From Grimontia sedimenti (GTDB lineage: Bacteria; Pseudomonadota; Gammaproteobacteria; Enterobacterales; Vibrionaceae), in contig NZ_JAALDL010000008.1 in NCBI RefSeq assembly GCF_011045095.1, forward strand, positions 142,741 through 206,740: a stretch of DNA of 64,000 nucleotides. The letters are read 5' to 3'. Under the pieces are notes generated by a model that saw nothing but the letters and a program-made list of their open reading frames with translations, was not told where the DNA came from and ran no database searches. Both the position numbers and the translations under genes were made by a program. Within the stretch, counting starts at the first letter, position 1; every line of letters begins with the position of its first letter. Of the stretch, positions 8,343 through 17,051 are shown in pieces.

Positions 8343-9308
8343 ATGCAAAACAGCAAGTCATTTTCTCAACAACTGGCCTGGGACATCAGCCACTCTTCAT
8401 TGGTGGACGAGTTCAAAAAGTCCACCTTGCAACTGCGTCTGCATGAGCTGGAAGATCAGCCATTAAACATTATGGTTGCCGGCCCCAAAGGTGTCGGTAA
8501 AACCGCCACCATCAGAGCGGTGTTTGGCGATAACCTGACTGAAGAGTTCAATGCTTCTTCCGGTATTACCCGTTTTCAAAACGGCAATCTGGTTGTGTGG
8601 GACTACCCTGGTCACAACGGTGATGAGCAGCACGACAAAATGCTGGATATGCAGATTGGTTCGACCTTGAGCGAAAGCGATGCCGAGGGTAACCCGCTTA
8701 TCGATATGGTGGTTGTGGTGCTAGACGCTGCGGAGCGCAACCTTAACCAAGGCTATAGACTGATTTGTGATGTGATAGTGCCAGCATTAGGCGATGAATT
8801 TGATAACCGTCTGGTGGTTGGACTGAACAAGGTGGATATTGCCAGTCACAGCTACGAGTGGGATTTCCTCAACGATTCGCCGTCACCAGAAGTGGAAATC
8901 TGGCCGGAAAGCACGGCGTCTTTGATTCGTCACTGCATGCTGGATGAGTCTGGCCTCGAGATTGCCCCTGTTTGTTATGCGGCTGATTTTGAGCGCTCAA
9001 ACGGCGAAGGCCGTCGTCCGTTCAACACCATTAAGTTGCTGAACCAAATCGTGGCAAAACTGCCAGCAGAGAAAAAAATCACCTTGGTCGACACGCCACT
9101 TAACAAGCAATCGCTGGCATGGTTTGATAGCGATGACCGTATGAATTACGTAGTGGAAGTGGAAAACACCCTGTTTGATTCTATCTACGAAGGCTCGCGT
9201 GGCGGCGCACGATTTGGCGGATTGCTTGGTGCGTATATGGGCAAGCAGGGACGTGAAATAGGTTATCTGCTTCGTCGTAACCTGCGTCAGCGTCTGAACC
9301 TGGCTTAA
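8343..9308 (+). CDS. Small GTPase-like P-loop protein with intact G motifs (paralogue 2)
   Basis: A 321-residue protein with GPKGVGKT at 47-54 (G1), DYPG at 87-90 (G3) and NKVD at 162-165 (G4), so GTP binding and hydrolysis are expected. It aligns along its whole length with the product of 6805-7836 (shared L(I)DxVxVVLDA, RPFN..KLL, FGG.LGA..G..GR..G) but keeps the motifs that the partner lost. There are no membrane helices apart from a weakly hydrophobic glycine-rich C-terminal segment. ATG 8343 follows GAGGACATACCC. Family: stand-alone Era/HSR1-like GTPase of unknown function. The two could act as an active/degenerate pair; this is inference. A terminator follows. Confidence 0.8.
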   Translation: MQNSKSFSQQLAWDISHSSLVDEFKKSTLQLRLHELEDQPLNIMVAGPKGVGKTATIRAVFGDNLTEEFNASSGITRFQNGNLVVWDYPGHNGDEQHDKMLDMQIGSTLSESDAEGNPLIDMVVVVLDAAERNLNQGYRLICDVIVPALGDEFDNRLVVGLNKVDIASHSYEWDFLNDSPSPEVEIWPESTASLIRHCMLDESGLEIAPVCYAADFERSNGEGRRPFNTIKLLNQIVAKLPAEKKITLVDTPLNKQSLAWFDSDDRMNYVVEVENTLFDSIYEGSRGGARFGGLLGAYMGKQGREIGYLLRRNLRQRLNLA

Positions 9309-9326
9309 GCGCCTAGACAGAAAAGG

Positions 9327-9352
9327 AAAGGAGCCGAATGGCTCCTTTTTTG
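9327..9352. terminator. Bidirectional terminator between GTPase and K+ channel genes
   Basis: AAGGAGCC-GAAT-GGCTCCTT is followed by TTTT on the + strand and TTTCCTTTTCT on the - strand. The two genes converge here. Confidence 0.8.
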
Positions 9353-9375
9353 TATTTGCTATCTGTGGGGTTAAA

Positions 9376-10401
9376 TCAATCCCACTTAAAGTCCAGCACC
9401 CTTTCATCGGCGATGTAGAACAGCAAATCGTTCGGTTTGATTTCTTGATCAAGGGAAGGGTTCAGCTTGACATTGCTATCGCGGCGGAAACCAATCAAGG
9501 TCGCATCATGTTCCTTTTTCATACGCAAAAACAGCGCTTCAACCGTGGTGTATTGCGCATCGCCAGGATAGGTGACTGCATATTGCGTCATACCTTTTCG
9601 GGTGTTCAGGAGCTCATGATGAAGCTCTGAAGAGCCTGGGTCCACAGCAGATTTCGCCATCATTTCCACCGACACGGAAGGAATACACTCTGCGTTCGGG
9701 CAATGGGTTTTCAATAGGTCAGACAGCACTTCTTCCTGGAAGTAAGCGAGAATGTGAACATCCGGATTTTTGCTGGCGCAGAATAGGGCAGCAGCGAAGG
9801 TGATGTCGTCTTCCGGGTTATCGATAATGATGCAGTCTGCATCGGAGACGCCAGCGCGACTCATAGCGGTTTCATCAGTAAAGCTGGCGGTGCGGACAAA
9901 ATCGATTTCCTTTGGTAACGGGTTTTCGATGTCAGCACGCACGCAAAGTACGATAGGGCGCTTGTCCTTTTCTTCATGGAGAAGCATGTCGATGAGGTGA
10001 AGGGTTCGGCTTTCGTTCCAACCCAAAATCAAAATGTGTCCGGACACGTCAATGCTCCTTCTTCCTAACAGTCCTTTGCGCCAATACTCAATGGTTACAC
10101 CTGCCAATCGACCGACACCGATGGCAAAAATACTTAGTCCACAGGGGATTACAAACAGGGCGACAATCCATTTACCTGCCGTTGTGGTAGGGGACATATC
10201 GCCGTAACCCACGGTAGACGCGGTCACTAACAGATAATAGATATAATCAACGAAGGGAGAAGTGAGTGCGTGCTCTCCCGCCAAGCGAAGCAGCACCCAG
10301 CTTATGACCGCATAGGCCAACACTGCAGTAACAACGTGCTTCCCGCTTAAACGCTGAAATTGAGAGGTGATCCATCGGCGAACCATGTACCACTTGTTCA
10401 T
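9376..10401 (-). CDS. Two-TM potassium channel with cytosolic RCK (TrkA-N/TrkA-C) domains
   Basis: A 341-residue ion channel. A first membrane helix (about 23-40) and a second (about 80-105) flank a pore loop with the K+ selectivity filter TVGYGD at 63-68. After residue 120 comes a Rossmann RCK domain (GHILILGWNESR, then VLCVRADIENP and DCIIIDNPEDD), and the tail has a TrkA-C-like region ending in LLFYIADERVLDF. This matches MthK/Kch-like ligand-gated channels. In the RCK dinucleotide motif the usual GxGxxG reads GWNESR, so NAD binding is doubtful, as in Kch-type proteins. AAGGAAA lies about 10 bases before the ATG. It converges with the GTPase gene and has its own promoter region. Confidence 0.9.
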   Translation of the reverse strand: MNKWYMVRRWITSQFQRLSGKHVVTAVLAYAVISWVLLRLAGEHALTSPFVDYIYYLLVTASTVGYGDMSPTTTAGKWIVALFVIPCGLSIFAIGVGRLAGVTIEYWRKGLLGRRSIDVSGHILILGWNESRTLHLIDMLLHEEKDKRPIVLCVRADIENPLPKEIDFVRTASFTDETAMSRAGVSDADCIIIDNPEDDITFAAALFCASKNPDVHILAYFQEEVLSDLLKTHCPNAECIPSVSVEMMAKSAVDPGSSELHHELLNTRKGMTQYAVTYPGDAQYTTVEALFLRMKKEHDATLIGFRRDSNVKLNPSLDQEIKPNDLLFYIADERVLDFKWD

Positions 10402-10595
10402 CAGCCGTTTTCCTTAACCTTCTTAGAGTTCAAACCAGCGTGCCACTATAACAGTCTAATCCATCAGCAAATTTCTCAATGTTGCCGACTGTGAAAAAGT
10501 TCTCATCTTGATGAAGTTCTCACTTTCGATTGAGGCGCAAAAAGGGTGAAGGATGTAGATTGAAGTGAGTCATTCTAAATGAGAAGGATTGCGCC

Positions 10596-10943
10596 ATGAG
10601 TGACAACAAATATCTGGATGAATTTTCCGATGATGGCTTTTGGACCAAAGCCCGTAACTTTGCACAAAAGGCAGGTTATGACGTGTTGGAAAATGCCCTC
10701 AAGCTTTACTACTCCGCGACAGATGACGACACACCCAAATGGGCGAAAACCACTATATTCGCTGCGCTCGGCTACTTTATTGCGCCTATTGATGCCATTC
10801 CCGACCTCACGCCTGCCGTCGGCTTCTCTGATGACCTCGGTGTATTGGCGGCAGCCGCAGCTGCGGTCGTGATGCATGTGAAAGCAGAACACGGCGAAAA
10901 AGCGGGCGAGAAGCTGGATCAGTGGTTTAAGAAGCTCAATTAA
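10596..10943 (+). CDS. YkvA family (DUF1232) small membrane-associated protein
   Basis: A 115-residue protein with the DUF1232 core: a hydrophobic segment AALGYFIAPIDAIPDLTPAVGFSDDLGVLAAA with the family hallmark Y-(F/L)-I-x-P-I-D-x-I-P-D. It is preceded by a short amphipathic N-terminal part (YDVLENALKLYYSATDDDTPKWAKT). YkvA proteins are widespread and poorly characterised; they are expected to associate with the inner membrane. A GAGAAGG lies upstream of the ATG. The cupin gene starts 24 bases after its stop, so co-transcription is likely. Confidence 0.88.
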   Translation: MSDNKYLDEFSDDGFWTKARNFAQKAGYDVLENALKLYYSATDDDTPKWAKTTIFAALGYFIAPIDAIPDLTPAVGFSDDLGVLAAAAAAVVMHVKAEHGEKAGEKLDQWFKKLN

Positions 10944-10966
10944 TTTATCCAGAGAGGGGAAGGGGC

Positions 10967-11356
10967 ATGAAAGGAAGCAGAGTCAACCTCAAGGATGCGT
11001 TTGAGAAAGTCACGTTTCTGGAAGATCGTACGCCGGAACACTCGCTGAACGGGGAAGGGGAAGATGCCTTTGCGACGCTGGCAGATTATCGGGATGGTGG
11101 CGTTTTCATTGCCCACTACGAAGGAAAGAGTGAATGGGAACGTCATCCGGGCGACGAACTGGTGCATGTGCTGGAAGGGCAAACCACCATTTTCTTGCTT
11201 AATGGCGAAGAAGAAACCCCCATTTCCTTGTCTGCCGGGGAGTTGGTCGTGGTGCCGGAAAATGTCTGGCACCGCTTTGATACGCCAAGCGGCGTGAAGG
11301 TGATGACAGTGACACCGCAGCCGACTGAACACAGTATTGAAAGACCTGACAACTAG
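10967..11356 (+). CDS. Small cupin-domain protein
   Basis: A 129-residue single-domain cupin. Motif 1 (HPGDELVHVLEGQTTIFL) and motif 2 (LSAGELVVVPENVWHRF) are both present with the metal-ligand candidates His, Glu, His and His, giving a likely metal-binding jelly-roll. The strong RBS GAGAGGGGAAGGGGC precedes the ATG. Such single cupins are often sensors or small isomerases/dioxygenases; the substrate cannot be inferred. It sits between YkvA (24 bases upstream) and rlmF (about 80 bases downstream, probably with its own start). Confidence 0.85.
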   Translation: MKGSRVNLKDAFEKVTFLEDRTPEHSLNGEGEDAFATLADYRDGGVFIAHYEGKSEWERHPGDELVHVLEGQTTIFLLNGEEETPISLSAGELVVVPENVWHRFDTPSGVKVMTVTPQPTEHSIERPDN

Positions 11357-11437
11357 CGGAAATCAGCTCGGAATTTCTGGCTCTCGTGCTAGAATCGCTG
11401 CCCTGCAATTTCCGGACAAAGTCGACTAGGCGTCATC

Positions 11438-12448
11438 ATGACAAAACCGCACAAAACCACTTCACAACCTAAAAAAGGTCTGCACCCAAGAAATCCACAT
11501 CGTGCGCGATACGATTTCCCGGCGCTGATGAAAGGTACCCCAGAGCTCAAAGCCTTTGTGAAGAAGAACCCGTTCGGTGATTTATCTGTCGACTTTTCCA
11601 ACCCGCAAGCCGTGAAAACCCTCAATAAGGCTCTGTTGCAACACTTCTACCAAATCAGTTTCTGGGATATTCCGGAAGGCTATCTTTGCCCGCCAATTCC
11701 AGGCCGCGCAGATTACCTGCATTACCTGGCAGATCTGCTGGCTGAATCCAACAGCGGAGAAATTCCCAAAGGCAAAGCCGTGAAGGGGCTGGATATTGGC
11801 ATGGGCGCAAACTGCGTGTACCCCATGGTCGGCCACCGCGTTTATGGCTGGCAGTTCGTGGGTGCAGATATTGACCCAGTATCCGTAAAAAGCGCGAAGC
11901 TGATGGTGGAGATGAACCCAAGCCTCAAAGGGGGCATTCAATGCCGCCTTCAAAAGAACCCAGACCACATTTTCGCAGGCATGATTAACGCCAAAGAGCG
12001 TTTTGATTTCACCATGTGCAACCCGCCCTTCCATGCTTCGATGGCAGAGGCAACAAAAGGCTCTGAGCGCAAAGTGAAGAACCTTGCCGCCAATGCCCGC
12101 AAGAAAGGCTCAGAACCCTTCAAAGCGCAGCCAATGAAAGGTAGAGGCAAACCTGTATTGAACTTTGGTGGTCAGAACGCAGAGCTTTGGTGTCCGGGTG
12201 GTGAAGCTGCTTTTATCAAGCGAATGATAGAGCAAAGTGCCGACTTCAAGACTCAATGCCTGTGGTTTACCACCATGGTTTCCAAGAAAGAAAATCTGCC
12301 AGGTATCTACAAGCAGCTGAAGACGCTAAAAGTCGAAGATGTCCGCACTATCGAAATGGCGCAAGGCCAGAAAGTAACGCGTATTGTGGCATGGACTTTC
12401 CTTAGTGAATCTGCGCGCCAAAACTGGTCGAAAAACGGCGAAAAATAG
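11438..12448 (+). CDS. rlmF: 23S rRNA (adenine-1618 N6) methyltransferase RlmF
   Basis: A 336-residue SAM-dependent methyltransferase that modifies A1618 of 23S rRNA. A basic N-terminus ([18 protein letters not shown]) matches the RlmF start. The SAM-binding motif I is [10 protein letters not shown] at 117-126, the acidic motif [11 protein letters not shown] at about 141-149, and the N6-adenine catalytic motif NPPF at 195-198. The insert [12 protein letters not shown] and the later [16 protein letters not shown] are typical of RlmF. Length agrees with the E. coli enzyme plus a few residues. It is a housekeeping gene and needs no partner. Confidence 0.95.
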   Translation: MTKPHKTTSQPKKGLHPRNPHRARYDFPALMKGTPELKAFVKKNPFGDLSVDFSNPQAVKTLNKALLQHFYQISFWDIPEGYLCPPIPGRADYLHYLADLLAESNSGEIPKGKAVKGLDIGMGANCVYPMVGHRVYGWQFVGADIDPVSVKSAKLMVEMNPSLKGGIQCRLQKNPDHIFAGMINAKERFDFTMCNPPFHASMAEATKGSERKVKNLAANARKKGSEPFKAQPMKGRGKPVLNFGGQNAELWCPGGEAAFIKRMIEQSADFKTQCLWFTTMVSKKENLPGIYKQLKTLKVEDVRTIEMAQGQKVTRIVAWTFLSESARQNWSKNGEK

Positions 12449-12578
12449 CGCGCTTTTCAGGCGGTTTTTGGTTGGAAAATCGCCGCCTTATGCAAGGTCG
12501 TCATAAGCGATAAAAAGTGTTGTTCTTTTTGTGGTTTTAGCAGTAAATTCTGCCTGAATTGACCTTTGAGAATATGCT

Positions 12579-12974
12579 GTGAAAACGCCGACCACGCGAC
12601 TTCCCCTCTATGTTGCCCTGATGATGGTGCTGCTATTAAGCGGCGCTGTGGGGGTTATTGGGGTCGACTTGGCGCAGGGACATCACGCAGCTTTGCAGGA
12701 TAGGGAAAGCGTGCCGCTGGCAAAGGAAGAGTATTCGCTGCTTCGCACGGTGGCATCACGCATTCTTCCCGATGACGTCGAGTTTATCGATGACGACCCT
12801 TCGTCACTGCCAGCCTTTCCAGCTTCAGGCATTTCTCTGCTTCTCTTTGGCCTTTTGTCGTCAGGCTACTTCTGCACTCGCCAGAGCCGACAGAACATCA
12901 TAGGCTTCTTCGCACCTTGCCATCTCCAGTTTCGCTTTATCCACTCTAGGGAAGCCTTCTCCAGCATCACGTAA
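12579..12974 (+). CDS. Small putative membrane protein, unknown function
   Basis: A 131-residue ORF opening with GTG and a weak TTTGAG upstream. A long hydrophobic segment (residues 9-30, LYVALMMVLLLSGAVGVIGV) is followed by an acidic stretch (EYSLLRTVASRILPDDVEFIDDDPS) and a second hydrophobic segment at about 83-96. This suggests two membrane spans with a periplasmic acidic loop. The C-terminal 30 residues are unremarkable. Its stop is 29 bases before the ATG of the DedA gene, so the two may share a transcript. I do not recognise the family; coding status is supported by the segment pattern and spacing only. Confidence 0.55.
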   Translation: MKTPTTRLPLYVALMMVLLLSGAVGVIGVDLAQGHHAALQDRESVPLAKEEYSLLRTVASRILPDDVEFIDDDPSSLPAFPASGISLLLFGLLSSGYFCTRQSRQNIIGFFAPCHLQFRFIHSREAFSSIT

Positions 12975-13003
12975 CCCTATTTATTTTGATTCTTGGAGAG
13001 AAT

Positions 13004-13681
13004 ATGTTTGAAGCAATTCAGGAAGTGCTGGTGGCCTTGTGGAACCAGGATTTCGATGCGCTGCTGGCTCCCGGCAGCGCGACCCTAATCTACATCATCG
13101 TGGCTGTGTTGATTTGCCTTGAAAGCGGCTTTTTACCGGCGGCTCCCTTACCTTGCGACAGCGTGGTTGTACTGGTCGGTACTTTGGCGGCAGTCGGTGT
13201 GTTAACGCCAGCTATCGCATTCCCGCTGCTGATTGTGGCTGCTTCAATGGGAAGCTGGATGGCCTTTATGCAAGGTCGCTGGCTGAACAAGTTGCCAATG
13301 GTGCAATCCTGGCTGAAAAAAGTCCCTGAAAAGAACATGAAAACCGTCGATGCTTTACTGCGTCAGCATGGTTTAGTGGCGCTTTTTGCTGCGCGCTTTA
13401 TTCCGGGTGTCCGCTCGATTGTGCCGATGATGATGGGCATACGCGTGAAAGAAGCACCACGTTTCCACTACTTTGCATGGCTGAGTGCCACCCTTTGGGT
13501 CTTCCTGCTGGCGGGCATCGGGTTCCTGCTGCCTTCACTGCCAGACGCACTTGGACGTGCGGTAACCATGGGGCTGATGGCAGCTCCTGTTATCACGCTT
13601 TGTGCGGCGATTCTGACTGCGATTACCTGGCGAGTCCGCAAATTGCTGAGAGGCAATAAGCCCCCTTCAGCACAAGCTTAA
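13004..13681 (+). CDS. DedA-family membrane protein
   Basis: A 225-residue inner-membrane protein of the DedA/VTT superfamily, linked in other bacteria to lipid flipping and proton-motive-force homeostasis. ATG 13004 is chosen because GGAGAG lies 4 bases upstream (12994-12999); the frame is open 18 bases further up. Hallmarks: ESGFLPAAPLPCDSVVVLVG near the N-terminus, a re-entrant helix, and the motif F-A-A-R-F-I-P-G-V-R-S at about 128-138 with the two essential arginines. Five hydrophobic stretches follow the usual topology. It may be co-transcribed with the small membrane protein before it; a terminator follows. Confidence 0.9.
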   Translation: MFEAIQEVLVALWNQDFDALLAPGSATLIYIIVAVLICLESGFLPAAPLPCDSVVVLVGTLAAVGVLTPAIAFPLLIVAASMGSWMAFMQGRWLNKLPMVQSWLKKVPEKNMKTVDALLRQHGLVALFAARFIPGVRSIVPMMMGIRVKEAPRFHYFAWLSATLWVFLLAGIGFLLPSLPDALGRAVTMGLMAAPVITLCAAILTAITWRVRKLLRGNKPPSAQA

Positions 13682-13698
13682 CCCTGACCTATTTCATC

Positions 13699-13731
13699 GC
13701 CACGTCGCTTGCAAAACCGACGTGGCTTTTC
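13699..13731 (+). terminator. Terminator after the dedA-type gene
   Basis: GCCACGTCG-loop-CGACGTGGC followed by TTTT. Confidence 0.8.
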
Positions 13732-13757
13732 TGAACTTTACGAAGGCGTTTTAACCC

Positions 13758-14870
13758 ATGAATATACTGCGCCCACGACTGGATATTCCGTTGCTGATCG
13801 CGATTGTCTCGCTGATCACCCTTGGCTCAATGAGCGTATGGAGCGCGAGTGGCTACAGTGTTCCGACCCTTGAGAGACACGTCGCCCGCGCCATGATTGC
13901 GCTTCTGGCCTTACTGTTTTTCTCACTGATCCCTGCCAAAACCTACCGGGCACTCACGCCGCACCTTTTTGGTTTGGCTATTGTGCTTCTGCTTGGCGTG
14001 ATTGTGGCGGGAGACACGGTGAACGGTGCCAAACGCTGGCTCGCGCTTGGCCCTATCCGCTTCCAGCCTTCAGAAATTGTGAAAGTGGCGGTACCTATGA
14101 TTATCGCCTGGTTGATAGTGCGGGACCCCGGCAGGCCGGGTCTGCAAAAGATTGGACTTTGCGCGTTAGTCACAGCATTACCCGCAGGGCTGATTGTGAT
14201 TCAGCCAGACTTGGACGGCGCGATCTTTACCGTGATGTACGCACTGTTCGTGCTTTACCTAGCAGGTATGAGCTGGAAGATCATTGGCTCAGTGTTGGCA
14301 GCAGTTGCGGCGACAGTACCGGTGATGTGGTTCTTCTTTATGGCGGACTACCAGAAACTTCGCGTCACCCAGTTTTTGAACCCAGAATCTGACCCACTCG
14401 GCGCGGGCTATCAGATCATTCAATCATTGATTGCCATTGGCTCTGGCGGAGTGCGCGGAAAAGGCTTTATGCACGCGACACAAGGGCAGTTGGGATTTAT
14501 CCCCGAAAGCCACACTGATTTTATTTTCTCAACCTTTGCAGAAGAGTGGGGCTTTCTGGGAAGTGCGGTCATGATTGCGCTGTATCTGTTTATCTCAGGC
14601 CGCGCTTTATGGCTGGCAGTCAACACCGCCTCACCGTTTTCCCGCCTTGTCAGCGGCGCTCTGGCAATGAGCTTCTTCCTCTATGCCTTTATCAACTTGG
14701 GTATGGTAAGCGGTTTGCTACCCGTAATGGGAAGCCCGCTGCCATTTATCAGCTACGGCGGCACGGCGATGATCACCCAAGGCGCATGCTTCGGCATCAT
14801 CATGGCACTCTGTTGTGGCAAGCAGCCAGTAGAAGCGACGTGGAGTGCGAGAACGTTCAGTAAGGCTTAA
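13758..14870 (+). CDS. rodA: RodA/FtsW-family (SEDS) glycosyltransferase, stand-alone RodA paralogue
   Basis: A 370-residue polytopic SEDS protein that polymerises lipid II into peptidoglycan glycan strands. About ten membrane helices are visible. Family motifs: VNGAKRWLALGPIRFQPSE, then PESHTDFIFSTFAEEWGF containing the conserved aspartate, and MGSPLPFISYGGTAM near the end. The normally invariant QPDLGT reads QPDLDG. The usual partner gene for a class B PBP (mrdA) is not next to it, so this is likely a second RodA-like copy rather than the canonical rod-complex gene, or the locus has been rearranged. It lies 27 bases after a terminator, so its promoter must be in or near that short gap. Confidence 0.85.
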   Translation: MNILRPRLDIPLLIAIVSLITLGSMSVWSASGYSVPTLERHVARAMIALLALLFFSLIPAKTYRALTPHLFGLAIVLLLGVIVAGDTVNGAKRWLALGPIRFQPSEIVKVAVPMIIAWLIVRDPGRPGLQKIGLCALVTALPAGLIVIQPDLDGAIFTVMYALFVLYLAGMSWKIIGSVLAAVAATVPVMWFFFMADYQKLRVTQFLNPESDPLGAGYQIIQSLIAIGSGGVRGKGFMHATQGQLGFIPESHTDFIFSTFAEEWGFLGSAVMIALYLFISGRALWLAVNTASPFSRLVSGALAMSFFLYAFINLGMVSGLLPVMGSPLPFISYGGTAMITQGACFGIIMALCCGKQPVEATWSARTFSKA

Positions 14871-14883
14871 CTTGCTCTTGGTT

Positions 14884-14906
14884 CCTTCCCCTTTTTAAGG
14901 GGAAGG
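14884..14906. terminator. Hairpin after rodA
   Basis: CCTTCCCCTT-TTT-AAGGGGAAGG is a perfect 10-base stem, 14 bases after the rodA stop. It may act as a terminator or be a dispersed intergenic palindrome. Confidence 0.5.
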
Positions 14907-15259
14907 TCAGGGTAGGGTTTGGTTCTTGGGAGATTTGTCTCCTATGGTTTTTGCAACTAGGAATACAAAATTCTTGGTTATATAAACCATCTTTGATCTT
15001 GTACAGTTAAGTGCGTTCTTCATTCGTCTCGCAATACCAACCCTTTTTTATTAAAACTAATTTTCCCTCTTAGCTTATTCGTTTATTAAAATGGGGGGCT
15101 GGTTGAATAATGATTAACCAGTTGGTTTTTAATATGATGAAAATCAAGTCTACTCTTATGTACTACGTGATAGATTCTGCCATGTGAATTTCGTGATAAA
15201 CACCTTGGTTATATTAATAAAGGTGAAGTTTTGAGAATGTTTTTGGATAAATCGAAGAA
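14907..15259. other. AT-rich intergenic stretch before the 15260 lipoprotein gene
   Basis: About 350 bases, clearly richer in A+T than the flanking core genes. No open frame with a ribosome binding site was seen. It presumably holds the promoter of the downstream lipoprotein gene and marks the left edge of an accessory patch reaching to about 18.5 kb. Confidence 0.5.
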
Positions 15260-15868
15260 ATGAATGTCAAAAGTTTAATAGTTTCAATTGTTTTATCTTT
15301 TTCCCTACTCGGCTGTCAGTCAAAAAAATTGAACACAGCAGTAATTGATGCATCGGAGTATTCAGTAGATGGAACATTATTAACCAAATATTCAAACTTG
15401 GTTGTTACAGATGAGTTGGAAGGGCGATTTTATTATACAGGTTCTGACTTTGATGATTGGCTCCTCGGTGAAGCTTATCGCAAAATTAACTTTACTTATC
15501 ATCCGGACTCAGGAGAAAACACTATTCTCACTGATGTTCGCACGATGCAACTGAACTGGATTCATGCAGACTCAGTAACTATTTTTGTAGGAAAAGAAAA
15601 GATAGTCGCGAATTGGAAAGAAGGTAGATATACCAATACTTCGATCGTCGATGGTGGAAGTCTAGGAAATACAGTTTATACACATGAGCACTTTAAAATA
15701 CCATTGAGTATGCGAGATGCGAAGAAAATAGCTACAGCTTCGCCCGGTACAGTCACGATACGTTTTTATGGGGAGCAAGGTTATGTTGATGAAAAAATTC
15801 ATCCAATGACTTCTTGGGAGAATCTTTTGGGAGTTATTAACTTGGCAGAGAATACAAAGTTAAAATAA
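15260..15868 (+). CDS. Predicted lipoprotein of unknown function
   Basis: A 202-residue protein with lipobox LLGC (Cys19) after a hydrophobic signal (LIVSIVLSFSLLGC). The mature part is soluble and beta-rich, with no motif that I recognise. Codon use is A/T rich compared with its neighbours, suggesting acquisition. It is followed by REP-like repeats and a RAYT transposase. Membrane-anchored location is likely; function unknown. Confidence 0.7.
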   Translation: MNVKSLIVSIVLSFSLLGCQSKKLNTAVIDASEYSVDGTLLTKYSNLVVTDELEGRFYYTGSDFDDWLLGEAYRKINFTYHPDSGENTILTDVRTMQLNWIHADSVTIFVGKEKIVANWKEGRYTNTSIVDGGSLGNTVYTHEHFKIPLSMRDAKKIATASPGTVTIRFYGEQGYVDEKIHPMTSWENLLGVINLAENTKLK

Positions 15869-15904
15869 TAATTCGTTGTTGGGGATCTAGTTGGCACTCT
15901 TGGC

Positions 15905-15951
15905 AGGACATACCTGTTAGGACATACCTGTTGGACATGGCAGGACAGGCA
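15905..15951. repeat. REP-like repeats upstream of the transposase
   Basis: AGGACATACCTGTT occurs twice in tandem (15905-15918, 15919-15932), followed by GGCAGGACAGGCA (15939-15951). The last is the reverse complement of TGCCTGTCCTGC found at 18099-18110 past the duplicate transposase, so the region is bracketed by inverted copies, as expected for REP sequences around RAYT genes. Confidence 0.6.
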
Positions 15952-16051
15952 CTTTTAGAAAAAGTTCGAATTATCAGTTTCATGCATGCTTGCACGTCGC
16001 CTCATACCTGTTCATTTATCCAGAAAGAATGGGCCGACTAAGTTAGTGTAA

Positions 16052-16087
16052 GTGAATTCAATGACGACTATAAGTATTCGAATTCAC
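16052..16087 (+). promoter_or_regulatory. Inverted repeat abutting the transposase start codon
   Basis: GTGAATTC (16052-16059) and GAATTCAC (16080-16087) are perfect complements around a 20-base loop. The right arm ends one base before the ATG, where no Shine-Dalgarno is visible. The stem could restrict translation of the transposase. Confidence 0.45.
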
Positions 16088-16088
16088 T

Positions 16089-17051
16089 ATGACAACCGCT
16101 CGCGCCTCACTCATTAATGTTGATGCCACACCTTACTATCACTGTGTATCTCGCTGTGTTCGCCGCTCATTTCTTTGCGGCTTTGATAACGCAAAGGGTA
16201 AGTGCTTTGAGCACCGTCGAGGATGGATAGAGAAACGTCTACTCTCATTATCAAAGGCGTTCTGTATCGATGTGTGCGCCTACGCCATTATGAGCAATCA
16301 TTACCACGTCGTTCTCCATATCAACATAGAGAGTGCCAAGGTGTTATCACCATTAGAGTTGGCTGAGCGGTGGTTGTCGTTTCATCAAGGCCCTGTGCTG
16401 ATACAACGCTTTATGCGTGGCGAAGAAATGTCTGAGGCAGAAAATGAACGGTGTCTGGAACTCATTGAAACGTGGCGAGAACGCTTGACCTCTATCAGTT
16501 GGTTTATGCGCCTGCTAAATCAATACATTGCTGCAGAAGCAAACCGTGAAGACCAGTGCACCGGTCACTTCTGGGAAGGGCGTTTTAAGAGCCAGGCATT
16601 GTTGGATGAAAAGGCGCTAGCTGCCGCGATGGCCTATGTTGACCTCAACCCGATACGAGCAGATATCGCCGATTCGCCTGAGTCCTCTGAGTACACGTCG
16701 GTCAAAGCTCGAATCGAAGCACTGAGAAATAACCAGGTTAATGCTGAAGGCTTACATGTTTTCGCGGGATATCTGCGTAAAGACCAACCAGAAGGCATTC
16801 CTTTTCGGTTATTGGACTATCTGGAGTTGGTTGACTGGACGGGTAGGCAAGTTCGTGATGATAAGCGTGGGCAGATAGATGCTAAATTACCGCTGTTACT
16901 GGAGCGCCTTGGTATTGAACCGTCCCTTTGGCTAAGAACAACCTCAAACATTGAAGCTGGCAATATGGTGGGGACGGAAAACGCCATTAAAGCAGCATTA
17001 CCGATTCTTCGGCGCCAAAGAGTGTCAGGAGTGCGCTTACCTGACAGCTAA
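16089..17051 (+). CDS. REP-associated tyrosine transposase (RAYT, Y1_Tnp / IS200-like)
   Basis: A 320-residue HUH-type single-strand transposase relative. The HUH motif is SNHYHVVLH with His71 and His73. The nucleophile Tyr is probably in FMRLLNQYIAAEAN, followed by the RAYT hallmarks GHFWEGRFKSQALLDEKALAAAMAYVDLNPIRA. Such genes are usually single-copy and act on nearby REP palindromes rather than moving as complete IS elements. The flanking repeats with TGCCTGTCCT fit this. A 3' part of the gene plus its downstream flank is duplicated in tandem (16467-17248 and 17331-18109). Confidence 0.9.
   Translation: MTTARASLINVDATPYYHCVSRCVRRSFLCGFDNAKGKCFEHRRGWIEKRLLSLSKAFCIDVCAYAIMSNHYHVVLHINIESAKVLSPLELAERWLSFHQGPVLIQRFMRGEEMSEAENERCLELIETWRERLTSISWFMRLLNQYIAAEANREDQCTGHFWEGRFKSQALLDEKALAAAMAYVDLNPIRADIADSPESSEYTSVKARIEALRNNQVNAEGLHVFAGYLRKDQPEGIPFRLLDYLELVDWTGRQVRDDKRGQIDAKLPLLLERLGIEPSLWLRTTSNIEAGNMVGTENAIKAALPILRRQRVSGVRLPDS

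Noticed and set aside
8264-8446. Short + strand ORF overlapping the start of the second GTPase gene
   Set aside because: It overlaps the leader palindrome and the GTPase gene in another frame and lacks an RBS.
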